A stretch of 15,230 nt of DNA, taken from contig JBLIOB010000087.1 of assembly GCA_047639575.1 (NCBI GenBank), forward strand, positions 1 to 15,230, in the 5' to 3' direction. Below are positions 6,533-13,905 of this stretch, piece after piece. The translations under genes and the position numbers were made by a program. The notes under the pieces are model-generated. The model saw only the letters and a list, made by a program, of their open reading frames with translations, searched no databases and was not told where the DNA came from. The stretch comes from JBLIOB01 sp047639575. Its GTDB lineage: Bacteria; Bacteroidota; Bacteroidia; Flavobacteriales_D; Parvicellaceae. Each line of letters begins with the position of its first letter. Position 1 is the first letter of the stretch.

Positions 6533-7591
6533 ATGGACAAAGAAACCACCAATAAAGCCATTGATCTACTCAAGACCTTGATTCAAACTTCATCTTTTTC
6601 AGGGGAAGAAGATAAGACGGCAAATTTGATTCAAGACTGGATGGAATCCCTGTTTATATCCACAGAGAGATCTATGAATAATATATGGGCTGTCAACAAA
6701 TATTTTGACGAGAAAAAACCAACAATTTTACTCAATTCCCATCATGACACGGTAAAGCCAAATAGCGGATATACTTTAAACCCTTTTGAAGCTAATATTA
6801 TAGATGGAAAATTATATGGGCTTGGAAGCAATGATGCTGGAGGTTCGTTAGTTTCGTTAATGGCACTATTTGTCCATTATTACTTTGAAGAAGACCTGAA
6901 CTATAATTTGATTCTTGCAGCAACTGCCGAAGAAGAAAACTCGGGAGCTAATGGGATTAAACATCTGCTCCCTTTTCTACCTAATATTAATTTTGCTGTG
7001 GTAGGAGAACCAACAGAAATGCAGCTAGCCGTTGCCGAAAAAGGACTGTTAGTTATTGATGGTCAAGCAAAGGGAATAGCAGGACATGCTGCCCACGACA
7101 ATACAGAAAACGCCATTTACAACGCGATGGAAGACATACAGTGGATTAAGGATTTTGAATTCTCAAAAGTCTCCCAGGTTCTTGGTAAGGTGAAAATGAG
7201 CGTGACGCAATTTAAAGCCGGAAAACAGCATAATTTAGTTCCATCAGATTGTCATTTTGTAATTGATGTTCGCACTAACGAAGAATATAGTAACCAAGAG
7301 GTGTTCTCTACAATAAATGAGCACACTAAAAGTGAACTAACTCCACGTTCACTGAATTTGAATTCATCTTCAATTCCTATAGAACATCCTATAGTTCAAG
7401 CGGGAATTAATTTGGGAAGAAAAACATATGGATCTCCTACTCTATCCGATCAAGCAAATTTAAACTGCCCCTCACTAAAAATAGGGCCTGGTGATTCAAA
7501 ACGATCGCATAGCTCGGATGAATACATTTATTTAAGTGAGATCGAGGAAGGAATTGAGATGTACAAACAACTATTTAATAAAATACTTTAA
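6533..7591 (+). CDS. argE: Acetylornithine / acylcitrulline deacetylase, M20 peptidase family
   Basis: A 352-residue M20-family metal-dependent amidase. Metal ligands and catalytic residues are visible: NSHHDTV (68-74; His70 and Asp72), GSNDAGG (98-104; bridging Asp101), TAEEEN (131-136; the Glu cluster with the general base) and VVGEP (156-160), with a late His in SKRSHSSDEY. In this operon its substrate should be acyl-citrulline, because ArgF' acts on acylated ornithine and ArgG needs free citrulline. The start at 6533 follows the argB stop by one base and gives MDKETTNKAIDLL, a normal beginning for the family. Alternatives at 6479 and 6500 would overlap argB and add residues with no counterpart. 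Other M20 deacylases look similar; the operon makes ArgE the clear choice. Confidence 0.93.
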   Translation: MDKETTNKAIDLLKTLIQTSSFSGEEDKTANLIQDWMESLFISTERSMNNIWAVNKYFDEKKPTILLNSHHDTVKPNSGYTLNPFEANIIDGKLYGLGSNDAGGSLVSLMALFVHYYFEEDLNYNLILAATAEEENSGANGIKHLLPFLPNINFAVVGEPTEMQLAVAEKGLLVIDGQAKGIAGHAAHDNTENAIYNAMEDIQWIKDFEFSKVSQVLGKVKMSVTQFKAGKQHNLVPSDCHFVIDVRTNEEYSNQEVFSTINEHTKSELTPRSLNLNSSSIPIEHPIVQAGINLGRKTYGSPTLSDQANLNCPSLKIGPGDSKRSHSSDEYIYLSEIEEGIEMYKQLFNKIL

Positions 7592-7603
7592 AAAAATAAG
7601 CTT

Positions 7604-8884
7604 ATGAAACTTTGGGATAAAGGATATACAACAGATAATGTAGTAGAGAAGTTTACCGTAGGGCAAGATCGGGTCTTAGACCTTAAATTGGCCAAACATG
7701 ATGTAAAAGGCAATGTAGCTCATGCCAAAATGCTAAATAGTATTGGAATTATAGCTGATAATGAGTTAGCGGATATTCTCAGTGGATTAGCTGAAATACA
7801 ACTCACAATCGAAAACAACACGTTCATTATAGAAGATCGCTTTGAAGATGTGCATAGCAAAATTGAATTTGAATTAGTTAGTAAAATTGGAGAGGCAGGA
7901 AAAAAAATTCACACGGCACGATCGCGAAATGATCAGGTTTTAGTTGATCTGCATCTGTACACAAAAGAAGAGATTGACAATATTAAAACGCTGATTAATA
8001 CACTTTTCAAAACCTTAATAGAATTAAGTGAGAAATATAAAGATGTTTTAATACCAGGCTACACACATATGCAGGTAGCAATGCCTTCCTCTTTTGGTTT
8101 ATGGTTTTCTGCCTACAGCGAATGCCTTATCGATGATCTCATACTACTTAATGCCGCATACAAAATCAGTGATCAAAACCCATTAGGATCAGCGGCAGGA
8201 TATGGTTCTTCCTTTCCAATCAACAGAACGATGACTACAGAATTACTAGGTTTTGAAACGATGAAGTTTAACGTTATTGCTGCCCAAATGAGTCGTGGCA
8301 AACTTGAAAAGACGACTTCTTTTGCTATGGCATCCATAGCTGGCACAATTTCTAAACTGTCTGCAGATGTATGTCTGTTCATGAGTCAAAATTTCAACTT
8401 CTTAGGTTTCCCAAAGGAACTTACAACTGGGTCCAGTATTATGCCACACAAACAGAACCCAGATGTGTTCGAATTATTACGGGCTAAATGCAATAAAATA
8501 CAAAATTTGCCTACCGAGATTATGGCAATCACGAACAATCTAACCAGTGGATATCACCGTGATTTTCAATTATTAAAAGAAACCTATATGGAGTCTATAG
8601 ATGTCTTAAAAGACAATTTGGAAGTTTGTAACATGATGCTAGAACATGTTATAATAAAGGATGAAATCTTAAAGAACCCCATTTACGATTACATGTATAG
8701 TGTTGAAGAAGTAAATAAGCTTGTAATGGATGGAATGACTTTTCGAGATGCCTACCAATTATTAGGGAAATCCATATTAGAAGGGAATTTTACGCCTAGT
8801 AAAGAAGTGAATCATTCTCATGAGGGAAGCATAGGTAACCTGTGTTTAGAAGAAATTCAACTAAAATTTGAATCTAATTTTTAA
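7604..8884 (+). CDS. argH: Argininosuccinate lyase
   Basis: A 426-residue member of the fumarase/aspartase superfamily that splits argininosuccinate into arginine and fumarate, the last step of the pathway. The signature GSSIMPHKQNPD (276-287) carries the catalytic serine loop. HTARSRNDQV (103-112) and GYTHMQVAMP (152-161) are the other two substrate-binding conserved regions, and NPLGSAAGYGSSFP (192-205) matches the family as well. The length is slightly below the enterobacterial enzyme, as expected for Bacteroidota. It follows argE by 12 nt, the largest gap in the operon, with an A-rich leader instead of a Shine-Dalgarno sequence. The operon ends here; no terminator hairpin is visible before the converging gene. 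Confidence 0.96.
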   Translation: MKLWDKGYTTDNVVEKFTVGQDRVLDLKLAKHDVKGNVAHAKMLNSIGIIADNELADILSGLAEIQLTIENNTFIIEDRFEDVHSKIEFELVSKIGEAGKKIHTARSRNDQVLVDLHLYTKEEIDNIKTLINTLFKTLIELSEKYKDVLIPGYTHMQVAMPSSFGLWFSAYSECLIDDLILLNAAYKISDQNPLGSAAGYGSSFPINRTMTTELLGFETMKFNVIAAQMSRGKLEKTTSFAMASIAGTISKLSADVCLFMSQNFNFLGFPKELTTGSSIMPHKQNPDVFELLRAKCNKIQNLPTEIMAITNNLTSGYHRDFQLLKETYMESIDVLKDNLEVCNMMLEHVIIKDEILKNPIYDYMYSVEEVNKLVMDGMTFRDAYQLLGKSILEGNFTPSKEVNHSHEGSIGNLCLEEIQLKFESNF

Positions 8885-8906
8885 GTTTAAATCCACCTTG
8901 CAAAAT

Positions 8907-10511
8907 CTATATACTTTCAAGAAAAAAGGATAGACTTTGATCTGAAGTAATTGGGAGTTTTTTTCGAATGTTTTGACGCGCTTTTTTCACTGCATTTGGC
9001 GTGACATTTCTGATGCTGGCGATGTCTTTAGATGAAAGTTTTAACACAATTAGCCCACATACTTCTTTTTCATTTTCAGTCAATAAAGGAAACTTTTCAC
9101 TTAATGTCTTAAAAAATGTCAGGTTCACTTTTTCAAAATCAGATTGAAAAACCTCAAGACTCTTGTCTGCAATTTTATAATTTTCAAATTCCCTGATTAG
9201 CTTTGATAAATTCGGTAGTAATTCTTCTTTAGGCTGCTGCTTAAAAACTTTCAATTTCTCTTGTGTTGTACTAATGAACTTTCGTTTATAGTTTAAGTTG
9301 GTCACAACATTGCTCAAATCCTTTTTCCGGTTATTCAACTCCAATGATAGCAACTCATATTTGAGCTTATTGATTTGCGCTTTTTTCTTTTGCCTGGTCT
9401 TAAAATATACTACAGAAAGCAGAATAATAATTATCGTAAACACTAAAACAATCGAGTAGATCCGGTTTTTAATCTTTTCTATCTTTTCCTTCTTTTTAGC
9501 TATCTCTAGATCTTTTTGAACGTTACGCACTTTGAAATCTGACAATTGTTCTAATACCCTTTCCGAGGCCCTTTTTTGTTTTTGAACGCTGTCTTCAAGT
9601 ATTACATGCTTTTCCATGTAATAGTAACCCGAATCATTATAGTTCAATTCATGATATACTTTTGCAAGCAACCTAAGCGTGTAAATTTTCGAGGTAAACA
9701 CTCTATCCTCTAACTGCGTTAAAGCTAAAAGGACTTTTTTTGACTCTTCATATTCATTAAGCTTATAATAGCAAAAGGCCATTGAGTTCATAGCGTTTAT
9801 GTACGAATTCCTGTTTATTAATTTACTCAGTCGCGCATCTATTTTAGAATTTGAAATTGCCTTTTCATACTCTTCTTTATCAACATAGACAAGAGCTAAG
9901 TTTCCTGCGGCTAGTCCAACATTAATAGCATATTCTTCACTGTCACTTACATTAAGGGACATTATTTTTTCATAAAAATAAATTGCAGAATCATTCTTCT
10001 TATTTAAATAATGCGTGTAGCCTATGTTATTATACAAACCCATTAATGTTAAAGTATCTTCCCTTAAAAAAGCAAGTTTCACAGATTTCTGATAGAAAAA
10101 AACCGCAGAATCATGCATGTTTAAGCTAGTGTAAAATGGAGAAATCCAAGCTGGCTCATGTATTTTAGATAAAATCTCTGACCTGCTTGAAATGATAAAG
10201 GCTTTTTTTGCATACTGAAATGCCGACCCACTTGCGTCAAGTTTTGCAAAAGCACTTGCAATCGTTTGAAAAAGGTGAAAGCTGTCAGCCTTGTTTAATT
10301 GCAATTCAAACAACTCCGCCTCTAGCCCTTGTTTTAATGCCTTTTCAAATTCATGTTGATAGAATAAATTTTGTACAGCAGCAACAGTTTCATTCGTAAT
10401 TTTAGATTCACTTACACGGTCCTCCAAAAACTGTGCTTTAGCTTCTTGAGAGAAGGAGAGCTGGGTTACCATCAAACACAGTAAAAAAATATATAGAGTT
10501 ATAATACGCAT
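8907..10511 (-). CDS. Membrane-anchored TPR regulator with C-terminal LuxR-like HTH
   Basis: A 534-residue protein read from the ATG at 10511. An in-frame TTG at 10523 would add four residues and is less likely. Order of parts: a signal peptide or N-terminal anchor (1-22, MRIITLYIFLLCLMV then QLSFSQ), helical TPR-like repeats (about 45-305; examples are YNNIGYTHYLNKKNDSAIYF and MAFCYYKLNEYEESKKV), a charged coiled-coil stretch (310-350), one transmembrane helix (about 351-370, IYSIVLVFTIIIILLSVVYF), a second coiled coil (375-420), and a C-terminal helix-turn-helix (about 477-519, LTENEKEVCGLIVLKLSSKD through AVKKARQNIRKKL). The layout suggests periplasmic TPRs and a cytoplasmic DNA-binding domain, so a signal could be passed across the membrane. 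The ligand and target genes are unknown. It is convergent with argH, 22 nt apart, and no link to arginine control is visible. Confidence 0.85.
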   Translation of the reverse strand: MRIITLYIFLLCLMVTQLSFSQEAKAQFLEDRVSESKITNETVAAVQNLFYQHEFEKALKQGLEAELFELQLNKADSFHLFQTIASAFAKLDASGSAFQYAKKAFIISSRSEILSKIHEPAWISPFYTSLNMHDSAVFFYQKSVKLAFLREDTLTLMGLYNNIGYTHYLNKKNDSAIYFYEKIMSLNVSDSEEYAINVGLAAGNLALVYVDKEEYEKAISNSKIDARLSKLINRNSYINAMNSMAFCYYKLNEYEESKKVLLALTQLEDRVFTSKIYTLRLLAKVYHELNYNDSGYYYMEKHVILEDSVQKQKRASERVLEQLSDFKVRNVQKDLEIAKKKEKIEKIKNRIYSIVLVFTIIIILLSVVYFKTRQKKKAQINKLKYELLSLELNNRKKDLSNVVTNLNYKRKFISTTQEKLKVFKQQPKEELLPNLSKLIREFENYKIADKSLEVFQSDFEKVNLTFFKTLSEKFPLLTENEKEVCGLIVLKLSSKDIASIRNVTPNAVKKARQNIRKKLPITSDQSLSFFLESI

Positions 10512-10695
10512 GCTGTAATTCAAATATCATTATTTATACCGATAAAATCCCCAATATTATTTTTAATAAAATTTAAGAAATATACTCCCTAAGTACCCTG
10601 CGCATTTTATATACAGGTGCCACTACCGAATCGAGAATTAATTGGATACAAACCTTTTCAAGGAGCTCTTATTTAACATTCATCGGATGCTAAAG

Positions 10696-10727
10696 CCAAC
10701 AATCCAAATTACAAATTGGGTTGTTGG
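10696..10727. repeat. Long imperfect hairpin CCAACAA / TTGTTGG
   Basis: Two arms, CCAACAATCCAAATT and AATTGGGTTGTTGG, pair along about 14 positions with one wobble and one bulged A, around the loop ACA. There is no T-tract on either side. It could be a protein-binding palindrome, a processed RNA hairpin or a mobile-element remnant. Confidence 0.5.
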
Positions 10728-10860
10728 AAGCTCAAGATAATAGGAAAAGGCAAGAAAATGTCTATCATACAAAGGCTCCTGACCTCCTTCGATTTGACAT
10801 TGGCGTGAGACTGTCTTACAGTTCCCTACTTAACATCATTAGCACTAGCCGAAATAACTT

Positions 10861-10976
10861 AATAGAACACATAGAAATGAAAAAAGTATGAATCCCATTG
10901 TGATACTTATTACTACAATCTGCTCTCGCGTAGACACAGACCTAGTGCTCTGGTACATCGTGTTATATGTTCTATT
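10861..10976. repeat. 116-base segment bounded by 13-base inverted repeats
   Basis: AATAGAACACATA (10861-10873) is mirrored by TATATGTTCTATT (10964-10976), with 12 of 13 positions complementary. The arms enclose about 90 bases. The size resembles a miniature inverted-repeat element, but I see no clear target-site duplication. The AT-rich arms could also arise by chance. Confidence 0.3.
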
Positions 10977-10995
10977 GATTATTCGTTTCATATAA
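10888..10995 (+). CDS. Possible 35-residue hydrophobic peptide
   Basis: ATG at 10888 opens a 35-codon frame closed by two consecutive TAA codons (10993-10998). The peptide starts MNPIVILITTICSR, has a short charged turn (RVDTD) and ends with a strongly hydrophobic segment, LVLWYIVLYVLLIIRFI, that could span a membrane. I recognise no family and see no ribosome-binding site. Short AT-rich frames often translate as hydrophobic runs, so this is a weak candidate. It overlaps the inverted-repeat segment 10861-10976. Confidence 0.2.
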   Translation: MNPIVILITTICSRVDTDLVLWYIVLYVLLIIRFI

Positions 10996-11109
10996 TAAAT
11001 GTTTGTCAATTCCTTTTTAAGGTGTCGAAAAGCTGTCTTTGATTAACTCTTTGTGTTTTTCAGAGCAGAAGCTCCGAGAGTAAAAGATAAACTTGATTTC
11101 AAAAAGTTG

Positions 11110-13515
11110 CTATTTCTTCAATATTTTCATTGCTGATGTTCTTGTTTTTACGAAATAAATGCCATCATTTAAAGAAGATAAATCGATAATTAATTTTGAT
11201 TCTGTTTTTTCAATTATTTTCATAAATGCGCTTACATCTTGGCCAATCGTATTGAAAATTTTGGTTTGCTCTAATTCAGAATGGTTTCCCTCAATGGTTA
11301 TTTGACCCTTAGTTGGGTTTGGATATATACTAATATCTAATGATCGTTCACAGGTAGCAGTTCTTATTCCAAAATATTCAGATGCCCCATCAAAATCAGT
11401 TTGTTTTAATCGGTAGTAAGCTCTTTCTCTAATTGAGCTATCGTCCTTCCAACTATAATTATTGATTGTAGTGCTATTGCCTCTTCCAAGCAAGGTTGCA
11501 ACAGGTTCAAAATTAATTGCATCAATGCTTCTTTCAATCGTGAAATAATCATTATTGATTTCTGATGCTGTAGTCCATTTTAATTCCGAAGAGCCTTCTT
11601 TACAATCAACTTCAAAATTTAACAAGTCTATTGGCAAAGGCAAAAGAAAAACTCCATCTAGGCAAGCTGTTTGTAGATTTGTTTCACTTCCTGTAGAGGC
11701 AGTGAACCCAAAATAAGGTGCGTTGGTGCCGAACAATGTTAGCGGATCAACTGGACTATAACTAAGAGTTCCTAAAGTTACCGTAGCAGCCGTATTTAAA
11801 AGGGTTGCTGTTATGGTTTGAGTTCCTGCCACATATGAGATTCTTAATACTTTATCTAGCCCATCCTCTACATTTGGTAAAGCAATTGCTTTCGGTATAA
11901 TCCTAGCTCCAGGGGTATTACAGAATGCATCAGGTGTACCTGTTGGATTTACATTCCCATCTAACCAAAGGTCCATATGATCAACAGTAGCGGCAGTAGT
12001 ACAGAAGGCAGGTTCACCTGAACTTATTCCATCATCATTATCTTCCGCATTTATATATGTATCTATCTCAATTATTAGAGAATTGTCAATACCTCCCGCA
12101 CCAATCTCTCCACCAGCAACTCCGAAAGCTTGCAATCCTGCAGGATCATTCTGAATAACAAAACAAATCCCATCAGCGCCAGCATCGTTACTCCCTAGAT
12201 TTATTATAAAATCATAACTAAAATCGCTAGTAAAATCCAATCGGGAATCAGCGTCCCAAATAGACCCGGTTTGACCCAAAGTTGAAACATTGGTCAATTG
12301 TGCACACCCATTACCTATATCAATAGCATCTCCTGTTACACAGTAATTTTGAGTTTGGTCAGACGCATCTATTTCGTAAGTGCCTGTTTGATCATTATTT
12401 TCATCCCAAACTCTTATAAACAATGAGTCTCCAGGAGTTTGAGCGGTCAAAGTAAATACAGCCATATCAACACTGCCACTATCAGCGTCACAATCTAACT
12501 CGGTTAATACACCTCCACAAGTTGCAGAAGTCGAGTAAACGGCCATAGCAACATCGGTTAAAGTGAGTGGGTAGGTCTCTATTTTAATTGTACCAGATGC
12601 AGGAACTACTAATGAAAACCACTGATCGCCTCCTGAATAATTTCCGCAAGAAGGAGCTGTTTCTCCAGAATTTGTAAGACCAGTATTGTTCACTGTTAAT
12701 TTTGTTCCAGAACAACCCACACTAAGAAGAATTGCCTCACAAGGAGTATCTCCTTCAGGTGACGGAGCTATGAGAACTGCCGGGTTAAGAACCGCGGTTA
12801 CAATAGCCCATGGGCCCGCTATAAAATCAACACCCCAATTATATTGTGATGCAATAGTACCTCCACTTCCTTGTCTGGTTTGGCATCCACCCCAAACTGA
12901 ACTAAGCCCTAACTTAGATAAAGTTTGCAAATCAAGTGTAGAGTTGACGGCAGAAAATCCGGTTTGACTAAATGCCAAGTTATCTATCACCATTTGGTTA
13001 GAACTTACTACACCATTTGTAATATTTGCCCCATTGGTAGAACTTCCTGAACCCGTATTTGTTGGAGCGAAAAGACTGGCGGCTGTTTGATGAGCGTTCG
13101 TAAATGAAACACTAGTACCTTGAAACTGTGTGTTCATATTATTTGAAGTTACAGTAACGTTATAGCCAGCACCGGTGGACGGGTTTATCAGGTACCAAAG
13201 CTCTGCATCGATTGTTCCGCTTCCTTGATCGAGAAGTTTTGTAAGTGCCGTTCCGTTGTATGTGATAGCTGTGATATCATTTCCGCCAAAACCATTATCT
13301 ACCGTAATAGATACTATTAAAACCATGTTGGTTCCGGTACATGTGTGGGCCCAACTGCTTGTTAATCCAAATCCAGTGCTTGTATTGGCACTGTTCTTAG
13401 AATCTAACGTAACCGCCTGTCCAAAAACGACCGGTATACTACTGAAGATCAGAATGGCTAAAAAAATAAAACTGCTTTTAAATGCGAAAAGTAATGAGTA
13501 AAGGGGCTTTATCAT
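11110..13515 (-). CDS. Secreted T9SS substrate with PPC-like, L-type lectin-like and sorting domains
   Basis: An 801-residue multidomain protein exported to the cell surface or medium. Parts in order: signal peptide (1-32, ending VVFG before QAV); an N-terminal beta domain (about 33-245) with the motif WGGCQTRQGSG, shared with the neighbouring gene; a PPC-like beta domain (about 255-385, GDQWFSLVVPASGTIKIET); an L-type lectin-like domain (about 390-625) with DGICFVIQNDPAG, the acidic metal-type motif IIEIDTYINAEDNDD (481-495) and DHMDLWLDG (512-520); a Bacteroidota FN3-like module (628-715, ELKWTTASEINNDYFTIERS); and a type A T9SS sorting domain (about 726-801, ISIYPNPTKGQ). The lectin-like part suggests glycan binding; no catalytic domain is recognised. 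The ATG at 13515 is followed directly by the signal peptide. A TAnnTTTG box lies about 87 bases upstream. Confidence 0.88.
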   Translation of the reverse strand: MIKPLYSLLFAFKSSFIFLAILIFSSIPVVFGQAVTLDSKNSANTSTGFGLTSSWAHTCTGTNMVLIVSITVDNGFGGNDITAITYNGTALTKLLDQGSGTIDAELWYLINPSTGAGYNVTVTSNNMNTQFQGTSVSFTNAHQTAASLFAPTNTGSGSSTNGANITNGVVSSNQMVIDNLAFSQTGFSAVNSTLDLQTLSKLGLSSVWGGCQTRQGSGGTIASQYNWGVDFIAGPWAIVTAVLNPAVLIAPSPEGDTPCEAILLSVGCSGTKLTVNNTGLTNSGETAPSCGNYSGGDQWFSLVVPASGTIKIETYPLTLTDVAMAVYSTSATCGGVLTELDCDADSGSVDMAVFTLTAQTPGDSLFIRVWDENNDQTGTYEIDASDQTQNYCVTGDAIDIGNGCAQLTNVSTLGQTGSIWDADSRLDFTSDFSYDFIINLGSNDAGADGICFVIQNDPAGLQAFGVAGGEIGAGGIDNSLIIEIDTYINAEDNDDGISSGEPAFCTTAATVDHMDLWLDGNVNPTGTPDAFCNTPGARIIPKAIALPNVEDGLDKVLRISYVAGTQTITATLLNTAATVTLGTLSYSPVDPLTLFGTNAPYFGFTASTGSETNLQTACLDGVFLLPLPIDLLNFEVDCKEGSSELKWTTASEINNDYFTIERSIDAINFEPVATLLGRGNSTTINNYSWKDDSSIRERAYYRLKQTDFDGASEYFGIRTATCERSLDISIYPNPTKGQITIEGNHSELEQTKIFNTIGQDVSAFMKIIEKTESKLIIDLSSLNDGIYFVKTRTSAMKILKK

Positions 13516-13851
13516 AATGCTACTTTTTAAATAGTTAAGTAAGTACTTCGTGTTAGCTTACTTGTTAAGACTTCAAAAATGATTGTTACCAGCCAATACC
13601 CCAAAATTAACAGGGGTATTTAAGGGGTATTGTCGGTGTTTTTTCACGTGTAAAACACTTGGAATGAAGCGTTATGGTGTCAAACTTCAGTATTCAACAA
13701 TCAAGTCAATTGAAAACACCTTGAAATTGACCTTTATATCAGTTATAGATATTTATGACCGCTTTATATACAGCGGATGTCACACCTTTCCTTTCCGCAA
13801 ACCAAACATTAGAAAACGGCCTAACGATCGGGTTAACAAAAGGCAACAAAC
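13516..13851. other. Region between the two exported-protein genes
   Basis: It holds the presumed promoter and repeat array of the lectin-like gene (13594-13632). I see no credible gene in the rest. A plus-strand open frame across 13583-13930 runs antisense through the promoter repeats and terminator and shows no family features. Confidence 0.6.
13594..13632 (-). promoter_or_regulatory. TAnnTTTG promoter box inside a GGGGTATT repeat array
   Basis: On the minus strand TAATTTTG (complement of 13602-13609) is an exact -7 consensus for Bacteroidota, about 87 bases before the lectin-like gene. It is flanked by three copies of one 8-mer: AATACCCC at 13595-13602, and GGGGTATT at 13613-13620 and 13624-13631. 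The outer pair extends to 9 bases (CAATACCCC with GGGGTATTG). The inverted copy overlaps the edge of the box, as an operator would. No TTG is seen at the usual -33 distance, so an activator or a different sigma factor may be needed. Confidence 0.5.
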
Positions 13852-13884
13852 AAAAAAGGGATGCCTTGAACAAAACACCCCTTT
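13852..13884 (-). terminator. Intrinsic terminator of the FN3-repeat T9SS gene
   Basis: Read on the minus strand, AAAGGGGTG (13876-13884) pairs with CATCCCTTT (13855-13863) in a 9-base stem with one G-T wobble and a 12-base loop. The pairing continues into a run of six T residues. It lies about 22 bases after the stop codon at 13906-13908, the expected place. Confidence 0.75.
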
Positions 13885-13905
13885 AACTACTATGCCAAGA
13901 CCCTC

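Larger units (their letters stand above)
10524..11109. other. 586-base non-coding region with inverted repeats
   Basis: No gene of normal size is visible in any frame. It should contain the promoter of the TPR/HTH gene, but I found no exact TAnnTTTG box on the minus strand. It holds a strong imperfect hairpin (10696-10727), a short stem ACTGT(CTT)ACAGT (10810-10822), a 13-base inverted repeat pair bounding 10861-10976, and a tiny hydrophobic ORF (10888-10995). A short imperfect stem at 11061-11076 is not followed by T residues on the minus strand, so no intrinsic terminator can be assigned to the lectin-like gene that ends at 11110. Confidence 0.6.

Noticed and set aside
8173..8382. Minus-strand open frame inside argH
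   Set aside because: It is antisense to conserved lyase sequence, with no domain and no promoter.
10208..10399. Plus-strand open frame inside the TPR/HTH gene
   Set aside because: Short, antisense to the TPR region and low in complexity.
10521..10528. GATATTTG on the minus strand as promoter of the TPR/HTH gene
   Set aside because: It is one base off consensus and overlaps the start region, so it leaves no room for a transcription start before the ATG.
11061..11076. CAGAGC(AGAA)GCTCCG as a terminator for the lectin-like gene
   Set aside because: The stem is short and imperfect, and on the minus strand it is followed by A residues instead of T residues.
12686..13501. Two plus-strand open frames (12686-12967 and 13256-13501) opposite the lectin-like gene
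   Set aside because: Both are antisense to well-defined exported-protein domains, and the second runs opposite the signal peptide.
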